Origin: CADEEN01 sp963751775
GTDB taxonomy: Bacteria; Pseudomonadota; Gammaproteobacteria; Burkholderiales; Burkholderiaceae_C
Length of the DNA stretch: 64,000 nt
Reading direction: 5' to 3'
Assembly: GCA_963751775.1 (NCBI GenBank)
Contig: CAVVVW010000008.1
Coordinates: 620,001-684,000 of the forward strand
The notes below the pieces were generated by a model. That model was not told the DNA's origin. It ran no database searches and saw only the letters and a program-made list of their open reading frames with translations. Positions 44,426 to 53,925 of this stretch are shown one piece after another. Made by a program: the position numbers and the translations under genes. How positions within the stretch are numbered: position 1 is the stretch's first letter; every line of letters begins with the position of its first letter.

Positions 44426-45831
44426 TCACCTCCGCCCAGCTCGACGATGCGCGCGGCGGCGTTGCCGATCGAGCCGGCACCCATCACGATCACCACATCG
44501 CCGCCGCGGGCCTGGCCGAGCACGGCCTCGGGCAAGCCCTCGACCTCGTCGACGAAGACCGGGTCGACCTTGCCGGCCACCCGCAGCGCGCGCGCCAAGG
44601 TGCGGCCGTCGGCGGCCACGATCGGTGCCTCGCCGGCCGCATAGACCTCGGTCAGCAACACCGCGTCGGCGGTGCCGAGCACCTTGACGAAATCCTCGAA
44701 GCAGTCGCGCGTGCGGGTGTAGCGGTGCGGCTGGAAAGCCAGCACCAGCCGCTGGCCCGGGAACGCGCCGCGCGCGGCGGCGATCACCGCGGCCATCTCG
44801 ACCGGGTGGTGGCCGTAATCGTCGATCACGCTGAACAGGCCCGAGCCGTCGCGCGCAGGCACCTCGCCCGCGCGCTGGAAGCGGCGGTCGACGCCGGCGA
44901 ACTTCTCCAGTGCCGCGGCGATCGCCGCATCGGGCAGTTCGAGTTCGGTCGCGACGGCGATCGCGGCCAGCGCATTGAGCACGTTGTGTTCGCCGGGCAG
45001 GTTCAGCGTCACGGCCAGCGGCGGCAGTGCCGCGCCGTTGCGGCGTTCGGCAACGAAACGCATCTGGCCGCCCGGCAGCGCCTGCACCTGCGTGGCGCGC
45101 ACCTGATTGTCGGCACCGAAGCCGTAGGCCACGACCGGACGCGAGACCATCGGCACGATCGAGCGCACGCCGGCGTCGTCGCCGCAGACGATGGCCGCGC
45201 CGTAGAACGGCATGCGGTGCAGGAAGTCGACGAAGGCCGCCTTCAGGCGCGCGAAATCGTGGCCGTAGGTGTCCATGTGGTCGGCGTCGATGTTGGTCAC
45301 CACCGCCAGCACCGGCGTCAGGTTCAGGAACGAGGCGTCGCTCTCGTCGGCCTCGACCACGATGTAGTCGCCCGAGCCGAGGCGCGAGTTGGCGCCGGCG
45401 CTGTTCAGCCGCCCGCCGATGACGAAGGTCGGGTCGACGCCGGCCTCGGCCAGCACGCTGGCGACCAGCGAGGTGGTCGTCGTCTTGCCATGCGTGCCGG
45501 CGATGGCGATGCCGCGCTTCAGGCGCATCAGCTCGGCCAGCATCGCCGCGCGCGGCACCACCGGCACGCGGGCGGCACGCGCGGCGATCACCTCCGGGTT
45601 GCCGCCGGTCACCGCCGTCGAGGTGACCACGGCGCCGGCGCCGGCGATGTGCCTGGCATCGTGGCCGACGAAGACGCGAATGCCGAGCTGGCCCAGCCGG
45701 CGCAGCGTCGGGCTGTCGCTCTGATCGCTGCCCGAAACCTGGTAGCCCAGGTTGTGCAGGATCTCGGCGATGCCGCTCATGCCCGCGCCGCCGACGCCGA
45801 CAAAATGAATGTGCTTGATGGCGTGCTTCAT
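44426..45831 (-). CDS. murC: UDP-N-acetylmuramate-L-alanine ligase MurC
   Basis: About 468 residues. MKHAIKHIHFVGVGGAGMSG (nucleotide site), IAIAGTHGKTTTTSLVASVL (P-loop), VVEADESDASFLNLTPVLAV, LNLPGEHNVLNALAAIAVA and VIDDYGHHPVEMAAVIAAAR. As assembled the frame has no stop and runs straight into ddlB, giving a false MurC-Ddl fusion. One missing base just before the end would expose a TGA at 44426-44428, inside the ddlB ribosome site, as in other Burkholderiales. ATGA overlap with murG. Confidence 0.93.
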
Positions 45832-46895
45832 CGCCGCACCAGCCTTTCGATCTCGTCGGCCACCCGCGCCGCGGCGCGCGGGCGGGCCAGCGCGTGCGCC
45901 TTGCCGGCCATCGACTGCAGCGCGCCGCGATCGAGCTCGCGCAGCAGCGCCGCCAGCCGCTCGGGCGTCAGTTCGGCCTGCGGCAGGTGGATCGCGGCGC
46001 CATGCTGGGCCATGAACAGCGCGTTGTCGCGCTGGTGCGCGGTGGTGCTGACGATCAGCGGCACCAGCACGGCGGCCACGCCGCCGGCACACAGCTCGCT
46101 CACCGTGACCGCGCCGGCGCGGCAGACGATCACATCGCAAGCCGCCAGCCGCTCGGCCATGTCGTCGATGAAGGCCAGCACCTCGACGCCTTCGTGCACG
46201 CCGGCGGCGGCGTAGGCCTCGCGCACGGCGTCGCGTTGCAGCGCGCCGGTCTGGTGCACCACCAGCGGCCGCTGGTCGGGCGTCAGCAGCGCCAGCGCCT
46301 GCGGCACGGTGTCGTTGAGCACCTTGGCGCCGAGGCTGCCGCCGACGACCAGCAACTGCAGCCGGCCGCTGCGGCCGGCGTAGCGCTCGGCCGGCGCCGC
46401 CAGGGCCTCGATCTCGGCCCGCACCGGATTGCCGGTGACGACGGCGCGCTTGCAGGTCGTGGCCGCCGCGCCGTCGAAACCGAAGGCGATGCGGTCGGCC
46501 ACCGGCAGCAGGGCGCGGTTCGACAGCAGCAGCGAGGCATCGGCATTCACCAGCAGCAGCGGCTTGCCGAGCAGCGCGGCCATCAGGCCGCCGGGGAAAC
46601 AGACATAACCGCCCATGCCGAGCACGGCGTCGGCGCTGCGCCTCTTCAACAGCGCCAGGCATTCCCAGAAGGACTTGAGCAGACGCAGGCCGCCGGTGAG
46701 GCTGTGCAGCAGGCCCTTGCCCCTGAGGCCGGCAAAGCCGATGCGGTCCAGCGCGATGCCGGCCGCGGGCACGAGGCGGTTCTCCATCCCCTGCCGGGTG
46801 CCGAGCCAACTGATGGTCCAGCCGCGCGACTGCAGTTCCCTGGCCACCGCGAGGCCCGGGATGACGTGGCCGCCGGTGCCCGCGGCCATGATCAC
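45828..46895 (-). CDS. murG: Lipid II synthase glycosyltransferase MurG
   Basis: 355 residues from a GTG at 46895: VIMAAGTGGHVIPGLAVARE, GMENRLVPAAGIALDRIGFA, DAVLGMGGYVCFPGGLMAAL, QLLVVGGSLGAKVLNDTVPQ and VICRAGAVTVSELCAGGVAA (donor-binding). The real start is probably the ATG at 46908, reading MT-HLVIMAAGTGG if one extra C near 46901 is removed. This ATG overlaps the end of ftsW. Adds GlcNAc to lipid I at the inner membrane face. 4-bp overlap with murC. Confidence 0.94.
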   Translation of the reverse strand: MIMAAGTGGHVIPGLAVARELQSRGWTISWLGTRQGMENRLVPAAGIALDRIGFAGLRGKGLLHSLTGGLRLLKSFWECLALLKRRSADAVLGMGGYVCFPGGLMAALLGKPLLLVNADASLLLSNRALLPVADRIAFGFDGAAATTCKRAVVTGNPVRAEIEALAAPAERYAGRSGRLQLLVVGGSLGAKVLNDTVPQALALLTPDQRPLVVHQTGALQRDAVREAYAAAGVHEGVEVLAFIDDMAERLAACDVIVCRAGAVTVSELCAGGVAAVLVPLIVSTTAHQRDNALFMAQHGAAIHLPQAELTPERLAALLRELDRGALQSMAGKAHALARPRAAARVADEIERLVRR

Positions 46896-48184
46896 GAGGT
46901 GGCGTCATGCGCGCCCCCCCGCGCATCAAGGGAACGGTTCTCGATGTCGATGCGCAGCACGATGGCCAGCGACACCAGGTTCATCAGGATCGCCGAGCCG
47001 CCGTAGCTCATCAGCGGCAGCGTCAGCCCCTTGGTCGGCAGCACGCCCAGGTTCACGCCCATGTTGATGAAGGCCTGGCCCGCGATCCAGATGCCGATGC
47101 CCTGCGCCAGCAGACCGGCGAAGACGCGGTCCAGCGCCACCGCCTGGCGCCCGATGTGGAAGATGCGCCGCGTCAGCCAGAAGAAGGCCGCGACGACGAC
47201 CAGCACGCCGACGAATCCGAGTTCCTCGCCGACCACGGCGAGCAGGAAGTCGGTGTGCGCCTCGGGCAGGTAATGCAGCTTCTCGACCGACGACCCCAGC
47301 CCCTGGCCGAAGATCTCGCCGCGGCCGAAGGCGATCAGCGAATGCGTGAGCTGGTACGCGCGGCCCTGTGCATAGACCGGGTTCCACGGGTCGAGGTAGG
47401 CGAAGATGCGTTCGGCGCGCCACGGGCTGGCGACGATCATCAGCACGAAGGCGCCGATGAGCACGGCCGTGACGAGGGCGAACATGCGGCCGTTGACGCC
47501 GCCCAGGAACAGGATGCCGAGCGCGATCGCGGCGATGACCATGAACGCGCCCATGTCGGGCTCGGCCAGCAGCAGCAGGCCGGTGAAGGCCAGCGCCACC
47601 GCCATCGGCGTGACGGCGCGGAAGAAGTTCTCGCGCGTCTCCATCTTGCGCACCATGTAGTTGGCGGCGTACAGCGCGATGCCGAGCTTGGCCAGCTCGC
47701 TGGGCTGGAAGTTCATCAAGCCCAGCGGGATCCAGCGCCGCGCGCCGTTGACGCCCTTGCCGATCACCGGCAGCAGCACCAGCGCCAGCAGCACGAGGGC
47801 GGCGACGAAGAGCCACGGCGCGACCTTCTCCCACAGCGCGATCGGCAACTGCACCACCGCGAACGCAGCGACGACGCCGATCGCCAGCGAGAGCGCATGG
47901 CGCGACAGGAAATGCGTCGCCGCGTAGCGCGCGAACTTCGGGTTGTCGGGCAAGGCCACCGAGGCCGAATAGACCATCACCAGGCCCAGCAGCAGCAGTC
48001 CGAGCACGACCCAGACCAGGGCCTGGTCGAAGCCGAGCGCGCGGCTGGGACGCGCCGGCGTCGGGCCGACCCACGGCCGGATCGGCAGCCGCGCGTCGTC
48101 GTCGCCGTGGCCGGCCAGCCGCGCGCGCAAGGCGGCCCACCATGCCAGTGGCGAGGCCCGGCGCAGCAGCGACGTGCCGCTCAT
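46892..48184 (-). CDS. ftsW: Septal peptidoglycan polymerase FtsW (SEDS family)
   Basis: Intact, 430 residues with ten membrane helices. The cytoplasmic N-terminus of about 50 residues is long. SEDS motifs: VLGLLLLGLVMVYSASVALP, NGARRWIPLGLMNFQPSELA KLG, LAEPDMGAFMVIAAIAL, LTHSLIAFGRGEIFGQGLGS, YLPEAHTDFLLAVVGEELGF and LPTKGLTLPLMSYGGSAIL (conserved ending). ATGA overlap with murD. Partner of FtsI in septal glycan synthesis. Confidence 0.96.
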   Translation of the reverse strand: MSGTSLLRRASPLAWWAALRARLAGHGDDDARLPIRPWVGPTPARPSRALGFDQALVWVVLGLLLLGLVMVYSASVALPDNPKFARYAATHFLSRHALSLAIGVVAAFAVVQLPIALWEKVAPWLFVAALVLLALVLLPVIGKGVNGARRWIPLGLMNFQPSELAKLGIALYAANYMVRKMETRENFFRAVTPMAVALAFTGLLLLAEPDMGAFMVIAAIALGILFLGGVNGRMFALVTAVLIGAFVLMIVASPWRAERIFAYLDPWNPVYAQGRAYQLTHSLIAFGRGEIFGQGLGSSVEKLHYLPEAHTDFLLAVVGEELGFVGVLVVVAAFFWLTRRIFHIGRQAVALDRVFAGLLAQGIGIWIAGQAFINMGVNLGVLPTKGLTLPLMSYGGSAILMNLVSLAIVLRIDIENRSLDARGGAHDATS

Positions 48185-49731
48185 GCCAGCTCTCCGAACG
48201 CGCTGGCGTGCGCGTGCACCGCGGCGACGAAGACCTCGGCCCGATGGCCGTAGTTGCGGAACATGTCCAGGCTGGCGCAGGCCGGGCTGAGCAGCACGGC
48301 GTCGCCCTCGCGGGCCTGCGCGAAGCACCACTCGGTGGCGGCCTCGAGCGTGGCGTGGCGCTGCAGCGGCACGCCGGTCGCGGCCAGCGCGGCCTCGATC
48401 GCCGCCGCGTCGCGGCCGATCAGCGCCACCGCGCGCGCGTGCTGCCTGACCGGCGCGGCCAGCGGCGCAAAGTCCTGGCCCTTGCCGTCGCCGCCCAGGA
48501 TCACGGCCAGCTTGGCGGGCTCCTTGTCGGCGCCCAGGCCGCGCAGCGCCGCCACCGTGGCGCCGACGTTGGTGCCTTTGCTGTCGTCGAAGGCCTCGAT
48601 GCCGCCGACGCTGGCGACGAAGGCCAGCCGGTGCGGCTCGCCGCGGTACTCGCGCAGGCCGTGCAGCATCGGCGCCAGCGGGCAGCCGATGGCCGTGGCC
48701 AGCGCCAGCGCCGCCAGTGCGTTGGCCGCGTTGTGGCGGCCGCGGATGCGCAGCGCATCGGCCGGCATCAGGCGCTGCAGGTGCAGCTCCTCGGGGTCGG
48801 TGACCCAGCCGCGCTTGCGCGAACCGTCTTCCTCGGGCGATGGCGCGCACCAGCCAGGCCATGCCGTTGTCGACCACCAGACCGAAGTCGCCCGGACGCT
48901 GCGGCGCGCCCAGTCCGAAGCGGACCACCGTCCGCGGCACGGGCTTGGCCTTGCCCTTGGCCGGCGCGGCGGTCGTCGGCAGCATCGCCTCGACCCGCGG
49001 GTCGTCGCGATTGAGCACCACCACGCCCTGGCCGCCGAACACGCGCGCCTTGGCCGCGGCATAGGCCTCGATCGAACCGTGCCAGTCGAGGTGGTCTTGC
49101 GTGACGTTGAGGACGGTCGCCGCGCTCGGCTCGAAGCCGCGCACGGCGTCGAGCTGGAAACTCGACAGTTCGAGCACCCAGACATCGGGCAGCGGTGCCG
49201 GCGCGCCCTCCGCGGTCACGGCGCCGAGCGCCGCGGCCAGCGTGTCGAGCATCGTCGGCCCGATGTTGCCGGCCCGCGCCACGCGCTGGCCGCAGCGCTC
49301 GACCAGCAGCGCCGTCAGCGCGGTGGTGGTCGTCTTGCCGTTGGTGCCGGTGATGGCGACGATGCGCGGCGCGTACTGCCGCGCTCGGCCTTCAGGTCGG
49401 CCAGCGCGCGCACGAACAGGTCGAGCTCGCCCTGCACCGCGATGCCCTGCGCGCGCGCGGCGGCGAGCAGCGCGGCGATGCGCTCGTCGTTCGGCGCCAG
49501 GCCCGGGCTCTTCAGCACCAGCTGCGCGCCCTGCAAGGCCTCGGCGCCGAGCGCACCGCTGAACGCCACCGCCGCCGGCGCCGCCAGCGCCAGCGCCGCG
49601 GCCTGCGGCGCCGGCGCGCGCGAGTCCCACACGCGCACGCTGGCCCCATGGCTGGCGCACCAGGTGGCCATCGCCAGGCCCGATTCACCCAGGCCGAGCA
49701 CGAGAACGGACAGGCCGCGCAGGTGGTTCAT
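48181..49731 (-). CDS. murD: UDP-N-acetylmuramoylalanine-D-glutamate ligase MurD, two frame breaks
   Basis: About 516 residues repaired. Part 1: MNHLRGLSVLVLGLGESGLA and VLKSPGLAPNDERIAALLAA. After a missing base near 49383: APRIVAITGTNGKTTTTALT (P-loop), NIGPTMLDTLAAAL and LELSSFQLDAVRGF. After an extra base near 48838: PADALRIRGRHNAANALAAL, GIEAFDDSKGTNVGATVAAL, KLAVILGGDGKGQDFAPLA and VLLSPACASLDMFRNYGHRA. A Pro/Lys-rich insert (TTAAPAKGKAKPVPRT) is seen in the central domain. The order mraY-murD-ftsW is standard. Confidence 0.93.
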
Positions 49732-50910
49732 CGCAGTTTCGAGACTCGCCAGGCCGACCAGGCACAACAGCATGGTGATGATCCAGAAGCGGATCACGAC
49801 CTGCGTTTCGCGCCAGCCGGACTTCTCGAAGTGGTGGTGCAGCGGCGCCATCTTGAACAGCCGCAGTCCGGTGCCGGTTTGTCGCTTGGTCCACTTGAAC
49901 CAGCCGACCTGCAGCATCACCGACATCGCCTCGGCGACGAAGATGCCGCCCATGATCGCGAGCACGATCTCCTGGCGCGTGATGACCGCGATCGTGCCCA
50001 GCGCGCCGCCGAGCGACAGCGCGCCGACGTCGCCCATGAAGACCTGCGCCGGGTGGGCGTTGAACCAGAGGAAGGCCAGGCCCGCGCCGGCCATCGCGGC
50101 GCAGAAGATCAGCAATTCGCCGGCGCCGGGGATGTACGGGAACAGCAGGTACCTGCTGTAGAGCGAACTGCCGACCACGTAGGCGAACACGCCCAGCGCC
50201 GAGCCGACCATCACCACCGGCATGATCGCCAGCCCGTCCAGGCCGTCGGTGAGGTTGACCGCGTTGCTGGCGCCGACGATGACCAGGTAGGTCAGGATGA
50301 TGAAGCCCCAGACGCCGAGCGGGTAGCTGATGGTCTTGAAGAACGGCACCAGCAGGTCGGCGTTGGGCGGCAGCGCGGTCGAGAAGCCGCTCTGCACCCA
50401 GCGCATGAAGAGCTGGAAGACGCGCAGGTTGGAACTCTCGGAGACCGCGAAGCAGAGGTAGAACGCGGCGATGAGACCGATCACCGACTGCCAGAAATAC
50501 TTCTCGCGCGAGCGCATGCCCTCGGGGTTCTTGTGCACCACCTTGCGCCAGTCGTCGACCCAGCCGATGGCGCCGAAGCCGAAGGTCACCAGCATCACGA
50601 TCCAGACGAAGCGGTTGCTCCAGTCGAACCACAACAAGGTCGACACGCCGATCCCGATCAGCACCAGCACGCCGCCCATCGTCGGCGTGCCGCTCTTGGC
50701 GATGTGCGCCTGCACGCCGTATTCGCGGATCGGCTGGCCGATCTTCATCTCGGCCAGGCGGTTGATGACCCAGGGCCCGAAGGCCAGGCCGATCAGGAGC
50801 GCCGTCAACGCCGCCAGCACGGCACGAAACGTCAGGTACTGCAGCACGCGCAGGAAACCCAGTTGCTCGGGGTAATGGCCTTGCAGCCATTGGGCCAGGC
50901 TGAGCAGCAT
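49728..50910 (-). CDS. mraY: Phospho-N-acetylmuramoyl-pentapeptide transferase MraY
   Basis: About 393 residues. MLLSLAQWLQGHYPEQLGFL, AHIAKSGTPTMGGVLVLIGI, FGFGAIGWVDDWRKVVHKNP, NAVNLTDGLDGLAIMPVVMV (D-D-x-x-x-N and N-x-x-D-G-L-D-G motifs), FLWFNAHPAQVFMGDVGALS and KMAPLHHHFEKSGWRETQVV (H-H-H loop). The frame as assembled reads on into murD because of one extra G in GLASL(E)TA; corrected, it ends GLASLKLR-stop at 49728. Forms lipid I. TAATG junction with murF. Confidence 0.96.
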
Positions 50911-52301
50911 TACGCGTCCTCCCCCGATGTCAGCGCCTGCACCACGCGCTCCATGGCCATGAAGCGTGAGCCCTTGACCAGCACCGATGCCGCCGCCGGC
51001 AGCTCGCTGCGCGCGGCGATCAATGCCGGCACATCGCCGAAATGCCGCGCCGGCCCGCCGAACGCGCGCGCGGCGTGCGCGCACTGGGGCCCGGCGCACC
51101 ACAGCTGCTCGATGCCGCACTCGCGCGCATAGGCGCCGACTTCGGCATGGAACTCCGCGCCACGCGCGCCGACTTCACCCATGTCGCCGAGCAGCAGCAG
51201 GCGCGGCGGGCGCATCGCCGCCAGCACGTCGATGGCGGCGCGCATCGAATCCGGGTTGGCGTTGTAGCTGTCGTCGACGAGCGCGATGCGCACGCCGTGC
51301 AGCGAGGCCGACTTCAACTGCGAGCGGCCCTTCACGGGCACGAAGGCCTCGAGCCCGCGCTTGATGGCGGTCAGCGGCGCACCGGCCGCCAGCGCGCAGG
51401 CGGCGGCGGCGAGCGCGTTCTTGACGTTGTGCCGGCCCGCCAGCCGCAGCGCCAGCGCGCACGACCCGGCGGGCGTGTGCAGCACCAGCGGCCCAATGCT
51501 CGCCGGCTCGGGTCGCTGGCCCACAGCGCGTCGGCGGTGACGTCGGCCGCGCCCTGCAGTGCGAAGGTCAGCTGCGGCCGCGTGCCCGCGAAGCGGTGCC
51601 ACAGCGGCGCATGCTCGTCGTCGGCCGGGTAGACCGCGGTGCCCGCCGCGCCCAGGGCCTGGATCACGGCGCCGTTCTCGCGCGCGACGGCCTCGACGCT
51701 GGCCATGAATTCCTGGTGCTCGCGCTGCGCGTTGTTGACCAGCGCGATGGTCGGCTGCGCGATGCGCGGCCAGCAGCGCGATCTCGCCCGGGTGGTTCAT
51801 GCCCAGTTCGACCACCGCGGCGCGGTGCCACGCGCTGTCGTCCTGGCGCAGGCGCAACAGCGTCAGCGGCACCCCGATGTGGTTGTTGTAGTTGCCTTCG
51901 GTGGCCAACGCCGCGTCGCCGAGCCAGGCACGCAGGATCGCCGCGATCATCTGCGTCACCGTGGTCTTGCCGTTGCTGCCGGTGACCGCGATCAGCGGCA
52001 GCGCAAAGCGCGCGCGCCAGGCGGCGGCGATGCGTTCCAGGGCCTGTTGGCTGTCGGCCACCTGCAAGCCGGGCAGTCCGGCGGCGGCCAGGCCGCGCTG
52101 GGCGATGGCGGCGACAGCGCCCTTGTCGCGCGCGGCAGCCAGCATGTCGTGGCCGTCGAAGCGCTCGCCCTTCAAGGCCACGAACAGGTCACCGGCGCGC
52201 AGCGTGCGGGTGTCGCTGTGCACGCGTGCGATGACCGCGGCGCCGTCGCCGACCAGCGTCGAGCCGGGCAGCATGGCATGCGCCTGGGCCAGCGTCATCA
52301 T
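50910..52301 (-). CDS. murF: MurF, UDP-MurNAc-tripeptide-D-Ala-D-Ala ligase, compensated frame breaks
   Basis: 463 residues as read; both ends are in one frame while the middle (about 51505-51770) is shifted by an extra base and later restored by a missing base. N-part: VHSDTRTLRAGDLFVALKGE RFDG and PLIAVTGSNGKTTVTQMIAA. Middle, in the other frame: EFMASVEAVARENGAVIQAL and LWHRFAGTRPQLTFALQGAA. C-part: RLAGRHNVKNALAAAACALA, IALVDDSYNANPDSMRAAID, LLLLGDMGEVGARGAEFHAE and VLVKGSRFMAMERVVQAL. The frame stays open throughout, so automated annotation would not flag this. ATGA overlap with murE. Confidence 0.93.
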   Translation of the reverse strand: MMTLAQAHAMLPGSTLVGDGAAVIARVHSDTRTLRAGDLFVALKGERFDGHDMLAAARDKGAVAAIAQRGLAAAGLPGLQVADSQQALERIAAAWRARFALPLIAVTGSNGKTTVTQMIAAILRAWLGDAALATEGNYNNHIGVPLTLLRLRQDDSAWHRAAVVELGMNHPGEIALLAAHRAADHRAGQQRAARAPGIHGQRRGRRARERRRDPGPGRGGHRGLPGRRRACAAVAPLRGHAAAADLRTAGRGRRHRRRAVGQRPEPASIGPLVLHTPAGSCALALRLAGRHNVKNALAAAACALAAGAPLTAIKRGLEAFVPVKGRSQLKSASLHGVRIALVDDSYNANPDSMRAAIDVLAAMRPPRLLLLGDMGEVGARGAEFHAEVGAYARECGIEQLWCAGPQCAHAARAFGGPARHFGDVPALIAARSELPAAASVLVKGSRFMAMERVVQALTSGEDA

Positions 52302-53923
52302 GCGCCGGCCCTCTGCGCCAGCGCCGCCGCGGCCTCGGTGACGTCGGAGAAGGGCTGCTTCACGCCCGCGATCTCCTGGTAGTCCTCGTGGCCCTTGCCG
52401 GCGATCAGGATCACGTCGGCGGCGCTGGCACGCGCCGCAGCCGCGGCAATCGCCGCGCGCCGGTCCTCGAGCACGCTGACGTGCGAGCGCCTCTCACCCA
52501 TGCCGGCCACGATGCCGGCCAGGATCGCCGCCGGCGCTTCGCCGCGCGGGTTGTCGCTGGTGACGATCACCTGCGTCGGCATCGCGCGCGGCGATGGCGC
52601 CCATCAGCGGGCGCTTCGTCGCGTCGCGGTCGCCACCACAGCCGAACACGCACCACAGCCGGCCGCCGCGCGCTGCCGCCAGCGGGCGCAAGGCCTGCAA
52701 GGCCTTCTCCAGCGCATCGGGGGTGTGGGCGTAATCGACGACCACCTCGGGCAGCGCAATGCCGTCGCCAGGCCGGGCGCCGGGCCGCCCCGAGCCGGCT
52801 TCGCGCCCCCCGGGGGGCGTGGTCGCCATGGCCGGCGCGCGGGTTGCCGCCACTTGCACACGTTGCATGCGCCCGGGCACCGGCGTGAGTTGCGGCACCA
52901 CCGAGGCGGCATCGGCCAGCGACACGCCCAGCGCGCGCAGGCCGCCGATCACGGCCAGCAGGTTGCTGGCGTTGTAGTCGCCGATCAAGGTGCTGCGCAC
53001 CGGCAACGGATGGCCCGGCCTCGCTGCAGTTCGAAGGCCAGGCCGCCGTCGACATAGCCCAGGCCCTGCGCGCGGATGCGGGCCGGGCCGCGCACCGAGT
53101 AGGTCCAGACGTCGAGCGGCGAGCCCGCCAGCTCGCTCGCCAGCGCAGCGCCGCGTGGGTCGTCGAGATTGATCACGGCGGCGCGCAGGCCCGGCCAGTC
53201 GAACAGCCGGCGCTTGGCCGCCCAGTAGCCGTCCATCGTGCCGTGGTAGTCGAGATGGTCGCGCGTGAAGTTGGTGAACAGCGCGACGACGATGCGCAGC
53301 GCGGCCAGGCGCTGCTCGACGATGCCGATCGACGAGGCCTCGATGGCGCAGGCCTTGAAGGCGCGGTCGGCAAAGCGGCGCAGTGCCGCGTGCAGCATCA
53401 CCGGGTCGGGCGTGGTCAGGCCCGTGAACTCGATTTGCGCGGCACGCGCGGGCTGCGCTGGTTCGCCCGCCGCCGTGACCATGGGCCGCGGCGGTTCACC
53501 CACCCCCAGCGTGCCGACGAAGGCGCAGCGCCGGCCCAGCAGCGACAAGGCCTGCGCCGTCCACCACGCGGTCGATGTCTTGCCGTTGGTGCCGGTGGTG
53601 GCAATCATCTCGAGCGCACGGCTCGGCTGCTCGAAGAAGGCATCGGCGATCGGGCCGGTGGCGGCCTTCAGCCCGGGCAGCGACGCGATGCGCGCGTCGT
53701 CGAAGGCAAAGGCTTCCAGCCCTTCGCGCTCGACCAGGCAGGTGGTGGCACCGGCCTGCAAGGCGCTGGTCACGAAGCGGCGGCCGTCGGTGGCGGTGCC
53801 GGGCCAGGCGATGAAGCCGTCGCCGGCGCGGATCTTGCGGCTGTCGGTGCTGATGGTGCCGGTGACCCACTCGCGCAACCAGCGTGCGGCGGCATCGGCG
53901 GACCGGAGCGCGGTGACCGTCAC
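52298..53923 (-). CDS. murE: MurE, UDP-MurNAc-L-Ala-D-Glu-diaminopimelate ligase, two frame breaks
   Basis: Starts with GTG at 53923 two bases after the ftsI stop. STDSRKIRAGDGFIAWPGTA, MIATTGTNGKTSTAWWTAQA (P-loop), EFTGLTTPDPVMLHAALRRF, CAIEASSIGIVEQRLAALRI and TNFTRDHLDYHGTMDGYWAA. A missing base near 53020 and an extra base near 52580 interrupt LIGDYNASNLLAVIGGLRAL, PEVVVDYAHTPDALEKALQA, VFGCGGDRDATKRPLMGAIA and VIVTSDNPRGEAPAAIL, the D-N-P-R meso-diaminopimelate signature. An unusual Gly/Pro/Arg-rich insert of about 30 residues (around 52760-52850) precedes PEVVVDYAHTPD. Confidence 0.93.
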
Positions 53924-53925
53924 GG

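Noticed and set aside
43461..45831. Natural MurC-Ddl fusion enzyme
   Set aside because: A ribosome site and an off-frame TGA lie at the expected junction, and neighbouring genes carry similar indels.
41377..46929. A single 1850-codon minus-strand frame
   Set aside because: It joins pieces of ftsA, ftsQ, ddlB, murC and a shadow of murG; indels removed the stops. No real giant protein.
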